DNA from: Flavisolibacter tropicus | GTDB lineage: Bacteria; Bacteroidota; Bacteroidia; Chitinophagales; Chitinophagaceae | Length of the DNA: 64,000 nucleotides | NCBI RefSeq assembly: GCF_001644645.1 | Contig: NZ_CP011390.1 | Coordinates: forward strand, 4,598,501-4,662,500 | Direction of reading: 5' to 3' | Shown: piece after piece, positions 8,250 to 17,006 of the stretch | Position numbering within the stretch: the stretch's first letter is position 1 | Layout of the letters: every line of letters begins with the position of its first letter | Made by a program: the position numbers and the translations under genes | Notes under the pieces: model-generated | The model's database searches: none | Told to the model about the DNA's origin: nothing | The model's input: only the letters and a program-made list of their open reading frames with translations

Positions 8250-8657
8250 ATGACAACCAATTCTAAAAAAGTGCTTTGTGTGGATGATGATGAGGATGAC
8301 CAGTTGATCGTTTCAGAAACCATACTGGAAATCGATGACTCGATAGAAGTAGCTACTGCTTTGAATGGTCATGAGGCCTTGGCATTTCTTGATCAGGCTA
8401 AAGCCAATGACGACTTACCCTGCCTGATCATCATGGATATTAATATGCCCTTAATGGATGGTAAACAGGCACTTGTTGAAATTAAAAAGGATAAAGAGTT
8501 GGACCAGGTTCCAATAGTAATGTTTACCACTTCGTCTAGCCAGTTGGATATGGCCTTTTGCGAAAAGTATGGCGTGGAGTTTATTACTAAGCCAATCAAT
8601 ATGCAAGACTTTCGCAGTACGGTACAAAAACTACTAAGCCTACGCGCTGCGCCATAG
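8250..8657 (+). CDS. Single-domain response regulator (CheY/Rcp1-like)
   Basis: A 135-residue stand-alone receiver. The acidic cluster is CVDDDEDD (residues 10-17), the phospho-acceptor is Asp63 in IIMDINMP, followed by the Thr/Ser position (MFTTSSS) and Lys in FITKP. It is similar to the receiver at 3640 (the same DINMP and FTTSSS signatures), suggesting recent family expansion. No output domain and no adjacent kinase are present; it probably receives phosphate from a hybrid or cytosolic kinase encoded elsewhere. Confidence 0.92.
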   Translation: MTTNSKKVLCVDDDEDDQLIVSETILEIDDSIEVATALNGHEALAFLDQAKANDDLPCLIIMDINMPLMDGKQALVEIKKDKELDQVPIVMFTTSSSQLDMAFCEKYGVEFITKPINMQDFRSTVQKLLSLRAAP

Positions 8658-8836
8658 AGTCAATAAGTAGTTGACAGCCTCAGAATAGCTAAAGTATAAG
8701 TGCGTTTGAACAAATTCGTTATGTAGTAGCCCAACAGTTTTTTGTTTTAAAGATCTACAGCTCATTGGGCTGTTGTACCCACTCGGATTTCCTATTTGGA
8801 ATTTGTGATTTTGATTTTCTTATTTTGGCTTTATTC

Positions 8837-9259
8837 CTACTGATTATTTGGGTAAAAGCTGGATAACCAGTAACCCACAACCTGGTTCAGCAGTTGTTGC
8901 ATTTCGTTAATTGTGCCTGGTTTTTGAAAGAAACCTTGCACGGCCATATGATATGCTTTTTCTACAGCATGCTTTTCGGCGTGAGTAGTATAGTAGATAA
9001 AAGGAATGCACTTTTGTGCCAGGGATTCATTTTTATTGATTTCATCCTTCAGTTCCAGACCATTCATCACGGGCATGTTGATGTCGCAAATGATCAAAAA
9101 AGGATGGTCAATGGTTTCTGTCAGATAATCAAGAGCTTCTTTGCCATTACTGAAGAATTTCAATTCATTGGTTACACCATTTAGCTGTAATACATCGGCT
9201 ATTACCTCTTGATCTTCCAGATCATCTTCAACAATAATAATGGGTCCTGTCTTTGCCAT
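8837..9259 (-). CDS. Single-domain response regulator
   Basis: A 140-residue receiver-only protein with the acidic pocket IIIVEDDLED (residues 7-16), phospho-acceptor Asp59 (LIICDINMP) and conserved Lys in FFQKPG. Tyr/Thr switch residues are in FIYYTTHAE. It is 13 bp downstream of another receiver gene on the same strand, and both are probably transcribed from the promoter near 9800. Two receivers in one operon without a kinase suggests a phosphorelay or phosphate-sink arrangement with a kinase at another locus. Confidence 0.92.
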   Translation of the reverse strand: MAKTGPIIIVEDDLEDQEVIADVLQLNGVTNELKFFSNGKEALDYLTETIDHPFLIICDINMPVMNGLELKDEINKNESLAQKCIPFIYYTTHAEKHAVEKAYHMAVQGFFQKPGTINEMQQLLNQVVGYWLSSFYPNNQ

Positions 9260-9272
9260 AAATAATGAGGTA

Positions 9273-9764
9273 TTATTCTTCGGTTTTATTTACAGTAAAA
9301 GGAAGGTAAGTACCATTTACACAGTATTGTTTTGTAATGGCTGCTGGGTTGCTCCAGTCAAAAGATAGAATGGTTTGCATAGCCAGTTTCAAATCGTCAT
9401 AGCTATTGGGCTTTGATAAGAAAAGGTGTGCGCCCATTTCATAGGCAACGTCAATATTGTACTCGCGATTGGTACTGCTGAATACAACAATGGGAAGCTC
9501 TTTGGTAGTAGGGTTGTTACGAATTTCTTTTAAGCATTCAAGCCCATTCTTACGTGGCATCTCCAGGTCAAGAAAAAGAAAGTCAGGGACAAAGTGATTA
9601 AATAGAGATAAAAGCTCCTGTCCATCCTTTACAGAGGTCACACTTTTAGATGGTGCCACCTCGTGTAAAACATCTTCCAGAAAGAGACGGTCATCACTGT
9701 CATCGTCAGCTACAATGATGGATTGAATGTACATATCATTCTTCACAGCACTGTCAACACTCAT
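9273..9764 (-). CDS. Single-domain response regulator
   Basis: A 163-residue receiver-only protein. The acidic residues are IIVADDDSDD (residues 16-25), phospho-acceptor Asp66 lies in FLFLDLEMP, the switch residues in VVFSSTN, and Lys in FLSKP. A 30-residue C-terminal tail beyond the receiver fold (NPAAITKQYCVNGTYLPF) has no recognised domain. It is the first gene of a two-receiver operon. The -7 box at 9796-9803 lies 32 bp upstream of the start codon. Confidence 0.92.
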   Translation of the reverse strand: MSVDSAVKNDMYIQSIIVADDDSDDRLFLEDVLHEVAPSKSVTSVKDGQELLSLFNHFVPDFLFLDLEMPRKNGLECLKEIRNNPTTKELPIVVFSSTNREYNIDVAYEMGAHLFLSKPNSYDDLKLAMQTILSFDWSNPAAITKQYCVNGTYLPFTVNKTEE

Positions 9765-9795
9765 GGTTAAGAATTTCGTTAGGGCCTAAGGTTTA

Positions 9796-9803
9796 CAAAT
9801 ATA
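9796..9803 (-). promoter_or_regulatory. Bacteroidota-type -7 box for the two-receiver operon
   Basis: On the minus strand the sequence reads TATATTTG, a match to TAnnTTTG, 32 bp upstream of the ATG at 9764. Confidence 0.5.
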
Positions 9804-10335
9804 ATAGAAAATGAGTTGGTGTTGCTGGCTAGACTTCCAAGTCTGAAGGTAACGCACCCGTCTGTCGTTTGCAATAGTAAGCAAAAGCTCAGCCACTCTT
9901 TTACTGTTAAGACAATAGCTATTTCAGGTGAAAAGGCACTTACATGGGTAAATAGTATAGAATTAGTTACCCATTTCAAAAGTTGAGAAAGAAGATGCAA
10001 TAGTGTTGTAGTGGATAGTTCAATCCTGATCTGATTGCATGAAAAGAAGCCAGCTAACTGGATATAGCTGCTATACTGGAATAGCGAGTGTTTGATAAAC
10101 AAGTTATAGAAACTAGCAAAGTGCGCATACACAAAGACGTATTGGTGAGCTCACCTGCCTTAAATATTCTATTCGTACAATAAACTAGGGCATACAACGG
10201 CCTGTTCAATAAGTGCTGGGAAACCTATCAAGCCTTCTGGCCAGCCTTAATAGCGACTCTAATTCATACAGCTACTAATAAATTCAATTGCTGTAGAACA
10301 AATGGCTATTGGGTTTATTAATGGATAATAACGAA
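9804..10335. other. Intergenic stretch without a convincing gene
   Basis: About 530 bp between the two-receiver operon and the hydrolase gene. A minus-strand open frame here (to 10132) has an amino-acid composition unlike a real protein. I see no RNA gene or repeat. Confidence 0.5.
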
Positions 10336-11214
10336 TCAATAATGCGACCGTTGCGCTGGCGTAGCTATTTTCTTAGCGCCAGCTGAACAGAAATCGACCA
10401 AGTCCTGGTTCAGCCGGGTTCGGTGCGTATAGAACAGGCCGTGCGGGGCGCCGCTATATACAATGAATTGGCTTTCTGGTATCATGCGGGCCGTACGTTC
10501 ACTACTCACCTCTATGGGTACTGTTTTATCATCGTCGCCATGGATAATTAGTGTCGGTACGCTTATAGCTTCTACATCGCTACGGAAATCAGTTTGTGCA
10601 AAGGCCATCGCACACTGTTGGGTAGATCTTGGCGATGCTACAGCTGCCAGCATGTGGTAGTATTGTAATAAAGCGGAACTTACAGGATGGTTTACTAAAC
10701 TTACGCTAAAGAACTTTTTGCCAAAATCTTCTAAGAAAGCCATCCGGTCATCTTTCATTTTGGTAAGCATGTCAGCAAAAACAGACTCGTCAACACCATC
10801 TGGATTATCAGCTGTTTTCAGCAGGTAAGGTGTTACGGCGCTAACCAGAACAAGCCGGGAAACACGGCTGTTGCCATAACGGTTTAAATAACGCACGGCT
10901 TCTCCGCCACCCATGGAAAATCCTACAAGTACCGCATCTCTAAGATCCAGTTGTTCTATAACTGCATTCAGGTCTTCAGTCAAAGTATCGTAATCGTAGC
11001 CATCCCATGGTTTGCTAGATTTACCAAAGCCTCGTCGGTCGTATTTGATCACACGCAGACCGGCATTCACCAGGTCGTCGAGTTGGTATTCCCACATATC
11101 CTTGCTCAGTGGCCAGCCATGTATCAACACCACAGGGCGGCCTTTTCCATAATCCTTATACGAAAGTTGAATTTCCTCGCCTGTGTTAGAATCGTTTCTA
11201 GTAATGTACTTCAT
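10336..11214 (-). CDS. Alpha/beta hydrolase (non-haem haloperoxidase-like)
   Basis: A 292-residue alpha/beta hydrolase of the family usually called non-haem chloroperoxidase or arylesterase. The oxyanion segment is LIHGWPLSKDMW, the nucleophile elbow GFSMGGGE has Ser100, the acid lies in IIHGDDDKTVP and the histidine in GAPHGLFYTHR. YDRRGFGKSS is also characteristic. The start at 11214 (MKYITRND) was preferred to an upstream extension with a hydrophobic, poorly conserved-looking sequence. The physiological substrate is unknown; these enzymes are usually esterases whose perhydrolase activity is incidental. Monocistronic. Confidence 0.9.
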   Translation of the reverse strand: MKYITRNDSNTGEEIQLSYKDYGKGRPVVLIHGWPLSKDMWEYQLDDLVNAGLRVIKYDRRGFGKSSKPWDGYDYDTLTEDLNAVIEQLDLRDAVLVGFSMGGGEAVRYLNRYGNSRVSRLVLVSAVTPYLLKTADNPDGVDESVFADMLTKMKDDRMAFLEDFGKKFFSVSLVNHPVSSALLQYYHMLAAVASPRSTQQCAMAFAQTDFRSDVEAISVPTLIIHGDDDKTVPIEVSSERTARMIPESQFIVYSGAPHGLFYTHRTRLNQDLVDFCSAGAKKIATPAQRSHY

Positions 11215-11394
11215 TATATATGGTTTAAGGGTTAAAAGGAAAACAATACAGGGCAGGAATGGTTGCACTCAACGGCTAATCAAGGAAAAGAAAATGCTTC
11301 AAAACGCACACCAGAAATCTTTTATATCAAGCGAAGTGACTGAGTTTGGGATGGCAGATTTCTGATTTAAAGATTTTATAATAAGCGACTTCTA

Positions 11395-12060
11395 AAAGCT
11401 GCTAGCGGTGAGCTGTGAGCTACGAGAAGAGTCCACGGTCGACAGACGACAGTCCACAGGAGGGAAAAGTCAGTCAGAAGTCAATAGTCAGTAAGTCAAT
11501 AGCGAGTGGTGAGTAATGAGTTGTTAAAGCCTCAGCAGTGAAGGTTTAGTGAAGTAGTATAGGAGGAGTAGAGAAGGAATATACTCTATAACTCCCCGGT
11601 AAGTGAGACTCATATAACTGGAATTTGGAATTTGTCCTTTGGGATTTAAAGAAGAGTTCCTGTGCGTAGGTACTCCCCTTTAGGGGCGGCTACTCACCAC
11701 TCACCATTCACGAGCCAGGCTTCTGCCGCGCTGCCCTGCCTAGTCTCTTGTGCCTCTCCTGTACCTAGTCTGTACCTCTCCTGTACCTCTTCTGTAGGTA
11801 AGTCCGTACCAACTGCACAGATAAAGCCCTCTACCTGCCTTCCACATTCACTACTCCTCCCACAACCCTCCTATACTACTCCTATACACATTCACTCCTG
11901 ACTCATCACTCATCATTCACCACTCACCACTCACCATTGACTTTCCTCCCGCGGACTGTCGTCTGTCGACCGTGGACTCTCCTCACGGCTGTTTGGCTTG
12001 CAGCGTGCAGCTTGTAGCGTGCAGCTTTCCCTCTTTCCCTTCTAATCAAATTCTAATCCC
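11395..12060. repeat. Repeat-dense intergenic region with a 26-bp inverted repeat
   Basis: This stretch between the hydrolase and the CHASE3 kinase is made largely of simple repeated words. A 26-bp perfect inverted repeat pairs 11430-11455 with 11953-11978 (ggactgtcgtctgtcgac core), enclosing about 500 bp. The word ctcattactcaccactc (inverted at 11503-11520) is identical to one at 5.29 kb. The part at about 11.54-11.58 kb and the part at 11.75-11.80 kb repeat with an 11-bp period. At 12.00-12.03 kb gcagcgtgcagcttgtagcgtgcagc resembles a word at 59.44 kb. Open frames here are not gene-like. Confidence 0.8.
11750..11804. repeat. 11-bp tandem repeat, about five units
   Basis: Consecutive 11-mers gtgcctctcct, gtacctagtct, gtacctctcct, gtacctcttct and gtaggtaagtc run without gaps. 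They are degenerate but clearly in phase. Confidence 0.8.
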
Positions 12061-12134
12061 ATCTTAACGTTTCCGGGACGGGTAGTTTTTAAAAAGTGTT
12101 TTCTTTTGTAATTCGACCATTAGACCCTTAACCC

Positions 12135-13613
12135 ATGAAGATATCGCATCTTATCTTCCTTGCTTTCTTTTTCATTATTATACTGTTCTCCGCAACTACT
12201 GTCATCAACTTTAAGCAGTGGGAGCGGGTACAGGAGCATACTGAATATGTATCTACCTCTGGTGCTGTGGTTCGTAACGGAACCCGCTTTCAGCGCAATA
12301 TCCTTAACATGGTGAGTGGTTTGCGGGGCTACTTGCTAACAGGGGAAACTTATTTCTTGCAGGTATACGATTCAGCCACCTTAGAAAACAGTGCAATACT
12401 GGATGAGCTTTCTCACTTAATCGCAGCAGACTCACCTCAACAGTTACGGTTAAAGAAAATAGAAGAGCTCCATGAAAAGTGGATCAATGAATTTGCCAAT
12501 CCTTTAAAAAATGCCCGTGCTGTTGCTGCAAAAACGGATAATGGAGTAGTTGCCTTTAACCGGTTTTACCGCGGCAAACTAGTAGAGGTAGATGAAGAAG
12601 GTATTCATAAGCAGTTGCAATCTATGTTTCGGGAGTTTACCAATTATGAGTACGATATACGTGAAGACCGAAAGGTTGAATTGGCCGCATCGGTGAAACG
12701 TACGCGTCGTATTTCTTTGATCCTGACCATTGTATCTGTATTGATTGGTTTGGCTATTGTAGGGTTTTTGATCCAGCGGATTCGCAGGCGTATCCATACA
12801 ATGGTAAACATGTCCAATACCATAGCTGCTGGCAATTACAGTATCCAGATTGAAGACTCCAATAAAGATGAACTCAGTGAGTTGGCGCATTCACTCAACC
12901 ACATGGCGCAAGTGCTGGCAGAAAACTTCTCCCTGCTAAAGCAGAAAAATAATGAGCTGGACCAGTTTGCCCATATCGTTTCGCATGATCTGAAAGCTCC
13001 TCTACGCGGCATTGATAATGTTATATCCTGGATCGATGAAGATCATAGCGAAGAACTGCCGCCTAAGGTAAAAGATTACCTGCAGCTGATCAAGGGACGG
13101 GTAACACGATCGGAAAATCTGATTCAAGGTATTCTCTCTTATGCCCGTGTAGATAAAGAAACGGCCACAATGGAAGAAGTTGATATCAGTAAAATGATTG
13201 AAGAGATCAAGGGTAACATGGAAGTGAAACCCGGTGTTGAAGTGGTCACCCAAGGTTCGCTACCGGTGCTGCGAACGGAGGCGGTGCCGCTAATGCAAGT
13301 TTTCTCTAACCTGATTAGCAATGCTATTAAGTACCACAATCAAGCAACAGGGCAAGTGAAGATCTATTGTCAAGATGAAGGAGCACGCTTTCGCTTTTTT
13401 GTAGAAGACGATGGACCTGGTATTGCGCAAAACCATTTCAATAAAATATTTGTCATTTTCCAAACCCTGCACGAGCGCGATAGTTTTGAAAGCACAGGGG
13501 TGGGACTGGCGATTGTAAAAAAAATATTGGACGCCAGGAAAGAAACGATACAGGTTTCCTCAGAATTAGGCAAGGGATCGGTATTCTCCTTTACCTGGGC
13601 AAAAAATAAATGA
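12135..13613 (+). CDS. Sensor histidine kinase with CHASE3, HAMP, HisKA and HATPase domains
   Basis: A 492-residue inner-membrane kinase. TM1 is residues 4-24, a periplasmic CHASE3 domain (GLRGYLLTGETYFLQVY is its hallmark) extends to about residue 185, TM2 is ISLILTIVSVLIGLAIVGFL, followed by a HAMP linker (DSNKDELSELAHSLNHM). The HisKA motif QFAHIVSHDLKAPLRG has His284, and the ATP-binding domain shows N (LISNAIKYH), G1 (DDGPGIAQ), F (IFVIFQTL) and G2 (GVGLAIV) boxes. It resembles phytochrome-type kinases that phosphorylate Rcp1-like receivers; such a receiver starts one base after its stop codon. The signal is unknown. Confidence 0.95.
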   Translation: MKISHLIFLAFFFIIILFSATTVINFKQWERVQEHTEYVSTSGAVVRNGTRFQRNILNMVSGLRGYLLTGETYFLQVYDSATLENSAILDELSHLIAADSPQQLRLKKIEELHEKWINEFANPLKNARAVAAKTDNGVVAFNRFYRGKLVEVDEEGIHKQLQSMFREFTNYEYDIREDRKVELAASVKRTRRISLILTIVSVLIGLAIVGFLIQRIRRRIHTMVNMSNTIAAGNYSIQIEDSNKDELSELAHSLNHMAQVLAENFSLLKQKNNELDQFAHIVSHDLKAPLRGIDNVISWIDEDHSEELPPKVKDYLQLIKGRVTRSENLIQGILSYARVDKETATMEEVDISKMIEEIKGNMEVKPGVEVVTQGSLPVLRTEAVPLMQVFSNLISNAIKYHNQATGQVKIYCQDEGARFRFFVEDDGPGIAQNHFNKIFVIFQTLHERDSFESTGVGLAIVKKILDARKETIQVSSELGKGSVFSFTWAKNK

Positions 13614-13614
13614 T

Positions 13615-14028
13615 ATGAAGGTTGTAGACATTTTGATGGTAGAGGATGATTCGCTAGACACAATGGACATTCAGCGAACATTGGATAAAATGAAGATCAT
13701 GTATAAGCTGCAGGTTGTGAAAAATGGCGAAGAAGCCATTCTCTCCTTGCAGGAGCGTGAGCAGGAATCGGCACTGCCGGACATTGTTTTGATCGATTTA
13801 AATATGCCTAAGATGAATGGACTGGAGTTTTTACAGGTGGTGCGTAGTACACCTGCATGGAAGGCGTTGAAATGTTTTGTAATTACCACTTCTGAAGAAA
13901 AAGTAGATCGGGAAACGGCTAATCGACTGGGTGTTTCGGGCTACATTGTAAAGCCCTTTAAGCTTAATAATCCGTCCTCTATGGATTCCTTTAACCTGAT
14001 GATCGATTTAATGAACCTGCAAAACTAG
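13615..14028 (+). CDS. Single-domain response regulator, cognate of the CHASE3 kinase
   Basis: A 137-residue receiver with acidic pocket LMVEDDSLD, phospho-acceptor Asp61 (VLIDLNMP), switch Thr in VITTSEE and Lys in IVKPF. Its ATG is only one base after the kinase stop codon, so the two are almost certainly translationally coupled and form a two-component pair. It has no output domain, so the signal must continue by protein-protein contact or phosphotransfer. A hairpin terminator follows. Confidence 0.95.
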   Translation: MKVVDILMVEDDSLDTMDIQRTLDKMKIMYKLQVVKNGEEAILSLQEREQESALPDIVLIDLNMPKMNGLEFLQVVRSTPAWKALKCFVITTSEEKVDRETANRLGVSGYIVKPFKLNNPSSMDSFNLMIDLMNLQN

Positions 14029-14037
14029 TGAGCGTTG

Positions 14038-14070
14038 AAGCTGGAAAAGCAAGGTAGTCTTCCAGCTTTT
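14038..14070 (+). terminator. Terminator after the kinase-receiver operon
   Basis: Stem aagctggaa (14038-14046) with ttccagctt (14060-14068), loop of 13 nt, ending in T residues. The symmetrical stem may also serve the convergent ArsR gene. Confidence 0.75.
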
Positions 14071-14080
14071 GCGGAAATGA

Positions 14081-14380
14081 TTATAAAAGCAGAGATGCTA
14101 CATTGTTGTGTACCAGTTCCAGCTTTTCGTAATTAATAGAATAGTGAATTTGTTTTCCATCACGGCGTGTATTTACAAAACCGGCTTTGCGTAAGATGGA
14201 CAAGTGTTGTGAAACAACAGTTTGTTCTAATTTAAGACGCACGTAAATCTCTGTAACATTGACCTCGCCGTACTCGTGTATCAGGCTAATAATATCTTGG
14301 CGTAGCTTGTGATTAAGCGCACGCAGTACTAATTCTCCTTTCTTTAATAAGATTGGTTTTATTTCCAGAGTAGTTACCAT
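14081..14380 (-). CDS. ArsR-family winged-helix regulator
   Basis: A 99-residue protein with the ArsR/SmtB fold: an N-terminal helix, LRALNHKLRQDIISLIHEYG, the recognition helix LEQTVVSQHLSILRKAGFV, and the wing RRDGKQIHYSINYEKL. I see no cysteine cluster of the metal-binding alpha3 or alpha5 type, so it probably responds to another signal or to redox/protein partners. Its neighbours do not include a metal pump. It may act on the region upstream of itself, where a 10-bp palindrome lies. Start ATG at 14380 fits the family. Confidence 0.92.
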   Translation of the reverse strand: MVTTLEIKPILLKKGELVLRALNHKLRQDIISLIHEYGEVNVTEIYVRLKLEQTVVSQHLSILRKAGFVNTRRDGKQIHYSINYEKLELVHNNVASLLL

Positions 14381-14431
14381 GTGTATTCTACGTTTAGGTT
14401 TCTCGTAAGATTTTCTAAATAATTAAAAAGA

Positions 14432-14439
14432 CAAAACTA
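14432..14439 (-). promoter_or_regulatory. -7 box for the ArsR gene
   Basis: The minus strand reads TAGTTTTG (TAnnTTTG), 51 bp upstream of the start codon. A TTTG lies about 24 bp further upstream, slightly beyond the usual spacing. Confidence 0.45.
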
Positions 14440-14495
14440 CTATTGAATATAAAATAGTGCATACAAAAAACCACTGAATTAACAGATTAGTGAGC

Positions 14496-14505
14496 ACTAC
14501 GTAGT
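14496..14505. promoter_or_regulatory. Palindrome in the ArsR/OmpA divergent region, possible operator
   Basis: The perfect 10-bp palindrome actacgtagt lies in the 277-bp divergent region; a related tacgtagtagtacgta word is at about 14550-14565. They could be operator sites for the ArsR protein, but nothing beyond position supports that. Confidence 0.3.
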
Positions 14506-14657
14506 AAAAAAAGCACAGAGATAGGTGATTAAAGCTGCCTATGTGCGCTTACGTAGTAGTACGTAATTATTAATATACCATTTCTTTCTAATAAATTCCT
14601 TCGGCGTATCCAGTTCCTTTGCAATCAGTTAGTACCAAAACTAACACTGGATACACC

Positions 14658-15989
14658 ATGAAAAATATCTTCTTACTACTACTGATTTTAATTCTTGTAC
14701 CGGCTCTAGGCTCTGCACAGGGTGGCGTGTTGAGAAAATTAAAGGATAAAGTGAAAGAGCGTGTAGATCAACGCACAGAAGAAGGCATGGATAAAGGGCT
14801 TGATAAGGCTGAAGATAAGGTCAAAGGCAAGGGTAAAGCGAAGGGTGATGATACTGAAGACGAACCGAAAACAGAACCTGTAGCTAAAACCAGTACCGCT
14901 AAAGCTGATACGGCTCCAGCAAGCCAAGGGCTGAAAAGCTATTCCCGTTACGACTTTGTTCCTGGTGATCAGATCGTATACGCTGAAGATTTTGAACAAG
15001 ATGTTATAGGAGAGTTCCCGCTGAAATGGTTTACGAACAACCGCGGCGAAACCGTTACCATAGAAGGCCAATCCAATAAATGGATGCGTATGTATCACGG
15101 TAGTCGCTTTGTGTCTCCGGCATTGAAAAAACTACCCGACAACTTTACCTTGGAGTTTGATGCTATCATTCACTTCAATCTCAAAGAAGAGGAAAAAGGG
15201 TATGTGAACCCTACGTTGAACTTTCACTTATTGGACCTGCGGCCCACTGATGCAAATGGGCGATCTTATATGCAAAACCAGGATGCATTAGCAGATGCAC
15301 AGTTTAAGGTCTATCCGGGTGAAGTGGGTGAATCGCAACTGGAGTTTCAAAGTGAAGAGAAAGGCGCTATTTATCTTAATGGTTCGCAAAAGGCTGTTCC
15401 CAAGCTGGATAGCTATAATGGTAAGGTTTTCCATGTTGCCATATGGGTGCAGAAAGAGCGCATTCGCTGCTGGATCAATAGTGAAAAGATTTATGACCTG
15501 CCTAAAGGCATACCGGCTAGTGCCAAGTTTAACCGCCTTTCTTTTGATATCAACACTTCTGTCATCAATGAAGAAAAGATTGGTATGTATGTGACCAATA
15601 TTAAGGTGGCACAGGGCGCTCCGGATATGCGCAGTAAGTTGATCACTGAAGGAAAGTTAGTTACCAGCGGAATTCTGTTTGATGTGAACTCTGATAAGAT
15701 CAAGCCGGAGAGCTATGGTGTAATTAAAGAGATCGCCTCCGTTTTAACTGAAAATTCTACTGTGAAAGTGAAAGTGGTGGGCCATACTGATAGTGATGGT
15801 GATGCCGCTAAGAATCTGGATCTTTCCAAGCGTCGCGCGGCTTCTGTAAAAGCCATGCTGGCAAGTGAGTTCAAGATCGACGCCTCTCGTATGGAAACCG
15901 ATGGCCTTGGCGAAACCAAGCCGGTAGCAGATAATGCCACCAAAGAAGGCAAGCTTCAAAACCGACGTGTAGAATTCATCAAGCAATAA
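14658..15989 (+). CDS. Secreted OmpA-family protein with LamG-like middle domain
   Basis: The protein (443 residues from the ATG at 14658) has a signal peptide (MKNIFLLLLILILVPALGSA), a highly charged Lys/Asp/Glu segment to about residue 70, a beta-rich middle region (FTLEFDAIIHF, KVFHVAIWVQKERIRCWIN) that looks like a concanavalin/LamG fold, and a C-terminal OmpA domain (SGILFDVNSDKIKPES, VVGHTDSDGDAAKNLDLSKRRA, NRRVEFIKQ) that binds peptidoglycan. A start 13 codons upstream is possible but would precede the signal peptide. It is followed after 18 bp by another exported protein, probably in one operon. Likely an envelope-anchoring protein. Confidence 0.9.
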   Translation: MKNIFLLLLILILVPALGSAQGGVLRKLKDKVKERVDQRTEEGMDKGLDKAEDKVKGKGKAKGDDTEDEPKTEPVAKTSTAKADTAPASQGLKSYSRYDFVPGDQIVYAEDFEQDVIGEFPLKWFTNNRGETVTIEGQSNKWMRMYHGSRFVSPALKKLPDNFTLEFDAIIHFNLKEEEKGYVNPTLNFHLLDLRPTDANGRSYMQNQDALADAQFKVYPGEVGESQLEFQSEEKGAIYLNGSQKAVPKLDSYNGKVFHVAIWVQKERIRCWINSEKIYDLPKGIPASAKFNRLSFDINTSVINEEKIGMYVTNIKVAQGAPDMRSKLITEGKLVTSGILFDVNSDKIKPESYGVIKEIASVLTENSTVKVKVVGHTDSDGDAAKNLDLSKRRAASVKAMLASEFKIDASRMETDGLGETKPVADNATKEGKLQNRRVEFIKQ

Positions 15990-16007
15990 TCGATACGACC
16001 AAACTAT

Positions 16008-17006
16008 ATGCGAAAAGGGCTATTCTATATTGTAATCCTGTTGACCGCTACAAAAGTTAATTGCGTGCAAGCACAGGATGTTGCTGCTATTCGATTTGCT
16101 GATTTTTTGGAACAGTTGCCTAAGCCGTTGGCCACCTATAAGGAAACGATTGAAGCTTATGGAACCTTTGACCAGATGGATAAAGTGATGGGCGCTGCAA
16201 GCAAGGAAATGGATGGCTCTTTGACAGTTTTATATACACCCTTGCTGGAGTTATTTAAAAAGCGACTGGATGATAAATCGCAGCTTGCTGGTTTAAGTAA
16301 GGAAGAACGTGACATGGTAGAAGCTTTTCGGCACGGTAGTATTGGATTTGACGAAAACAATATCATTTCGGCTTTGCGGTATGTAATGGATCAAAATCGA
16401 CCGTTGATCAGCAGTGGTAAATTATCATGGACAAAGGTTAGCCCCTCTGCTCCAGCAACAGTGCAGAAGCTTTACCAGCAAATAAAAGAAGTGGAAGGGC
16501 AGTTTGACTGGGTTGCATTTACCAAGCAAGCGGAGAACTACCGACCTAAGTTTGGACCAAGCGATGGCCGGTTGAGTGAAATCAGTGACAAGTTTAGCGA
16601 AGACTTGAAAAAGCTGCCTAAGAAGAGGATTGAAATCATGGATGGTATATATGATGATGTTGAAGATCCTGAAAAAGCCATTGCACTTTTGGAGAAGTAT
16701 AAAACTGATTGGCAACAGGCATTTGAGCGAATGTATACTACTCGCTACCAATGGTGGTCGCTGCAATATGCAAAGCTATCTGCCATGAGTAAACGTATTG
16801 ATGCAATAGCTGCCCAAACAAATGCTACAGAAGGCACAATTCAACCCGTGCTTGCTGATCTGCAGGCGCGTACCTGGGAAGCCTGGCAACGACTTTACCT
16901 GGTAACACAAGGAATATTTATTGATGCTACTTTAGCCGCTTCAGCTGACATACAAGTAGAGGGTAGTCTTGCCATTTATAGAAAGTATAAAGAAAACAGC
17001 AAGTGA
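16008..17006 (+). CDS. Exported helical protein of unknown function
   Basis: A 332-residue protein with an N-terminal signal peptide (MRKGLFYIVILLTATKVNC) and an otherwise almost entirely helical, charged sequence with no Cys after the signal and no recognised domain. KSQLAGLSKEERDMVEAFRHG and EKAIALLEKYKTDWQQAFERM are typical stretches. It lies 18 bp after the OmpA-family gene and is probably in its operon, which suggests a joint periplasmic role. I cannot assign a function. Confidence 0.75.
   Translation: MRKGLFYIVILLTATKVNCVQAQDVAAIRFADFLEQLPKPLATYKETIEAYGTFDQMDKVMGAASKEMDGSLTVLYTPLLELFKKRLDDKSQLAGLSKEERDMVEAFRHGSIGFDENNIISALRYVMDQNRPLISSGKLSWTKVSPSAPATVQKLYQQIKEVEGQFDWVAFTKQAENYRPKFGPSDGRLSEISDKFSEDLKKLPKKRIEIMDGIYDDVEDPEKAIALLEKYKTDWQQAFERMYTTRYQWWSLQYAKLSAMSKRIDAIAAQTNATEGTIQPVLADLQARTWEAWQRLYLVTQGIFIDATLAASADIQVEGSLAIYRKYKENSK

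Noticed and set aside
9779..10132. Minus-strand open frame of 117 codons
   Set aside because: Composition rich in Ser, Leu, Phe and His without domain or signal; overlaps the -7 box of the receiver operon; no support.
11662..11901. Open frame across the 11-bp repeats
   Set aside because: It is simple-sequence DNA (Ser/Pro/Thr/Cys-rich translation) and lies between inverted repeats; not gene-like.
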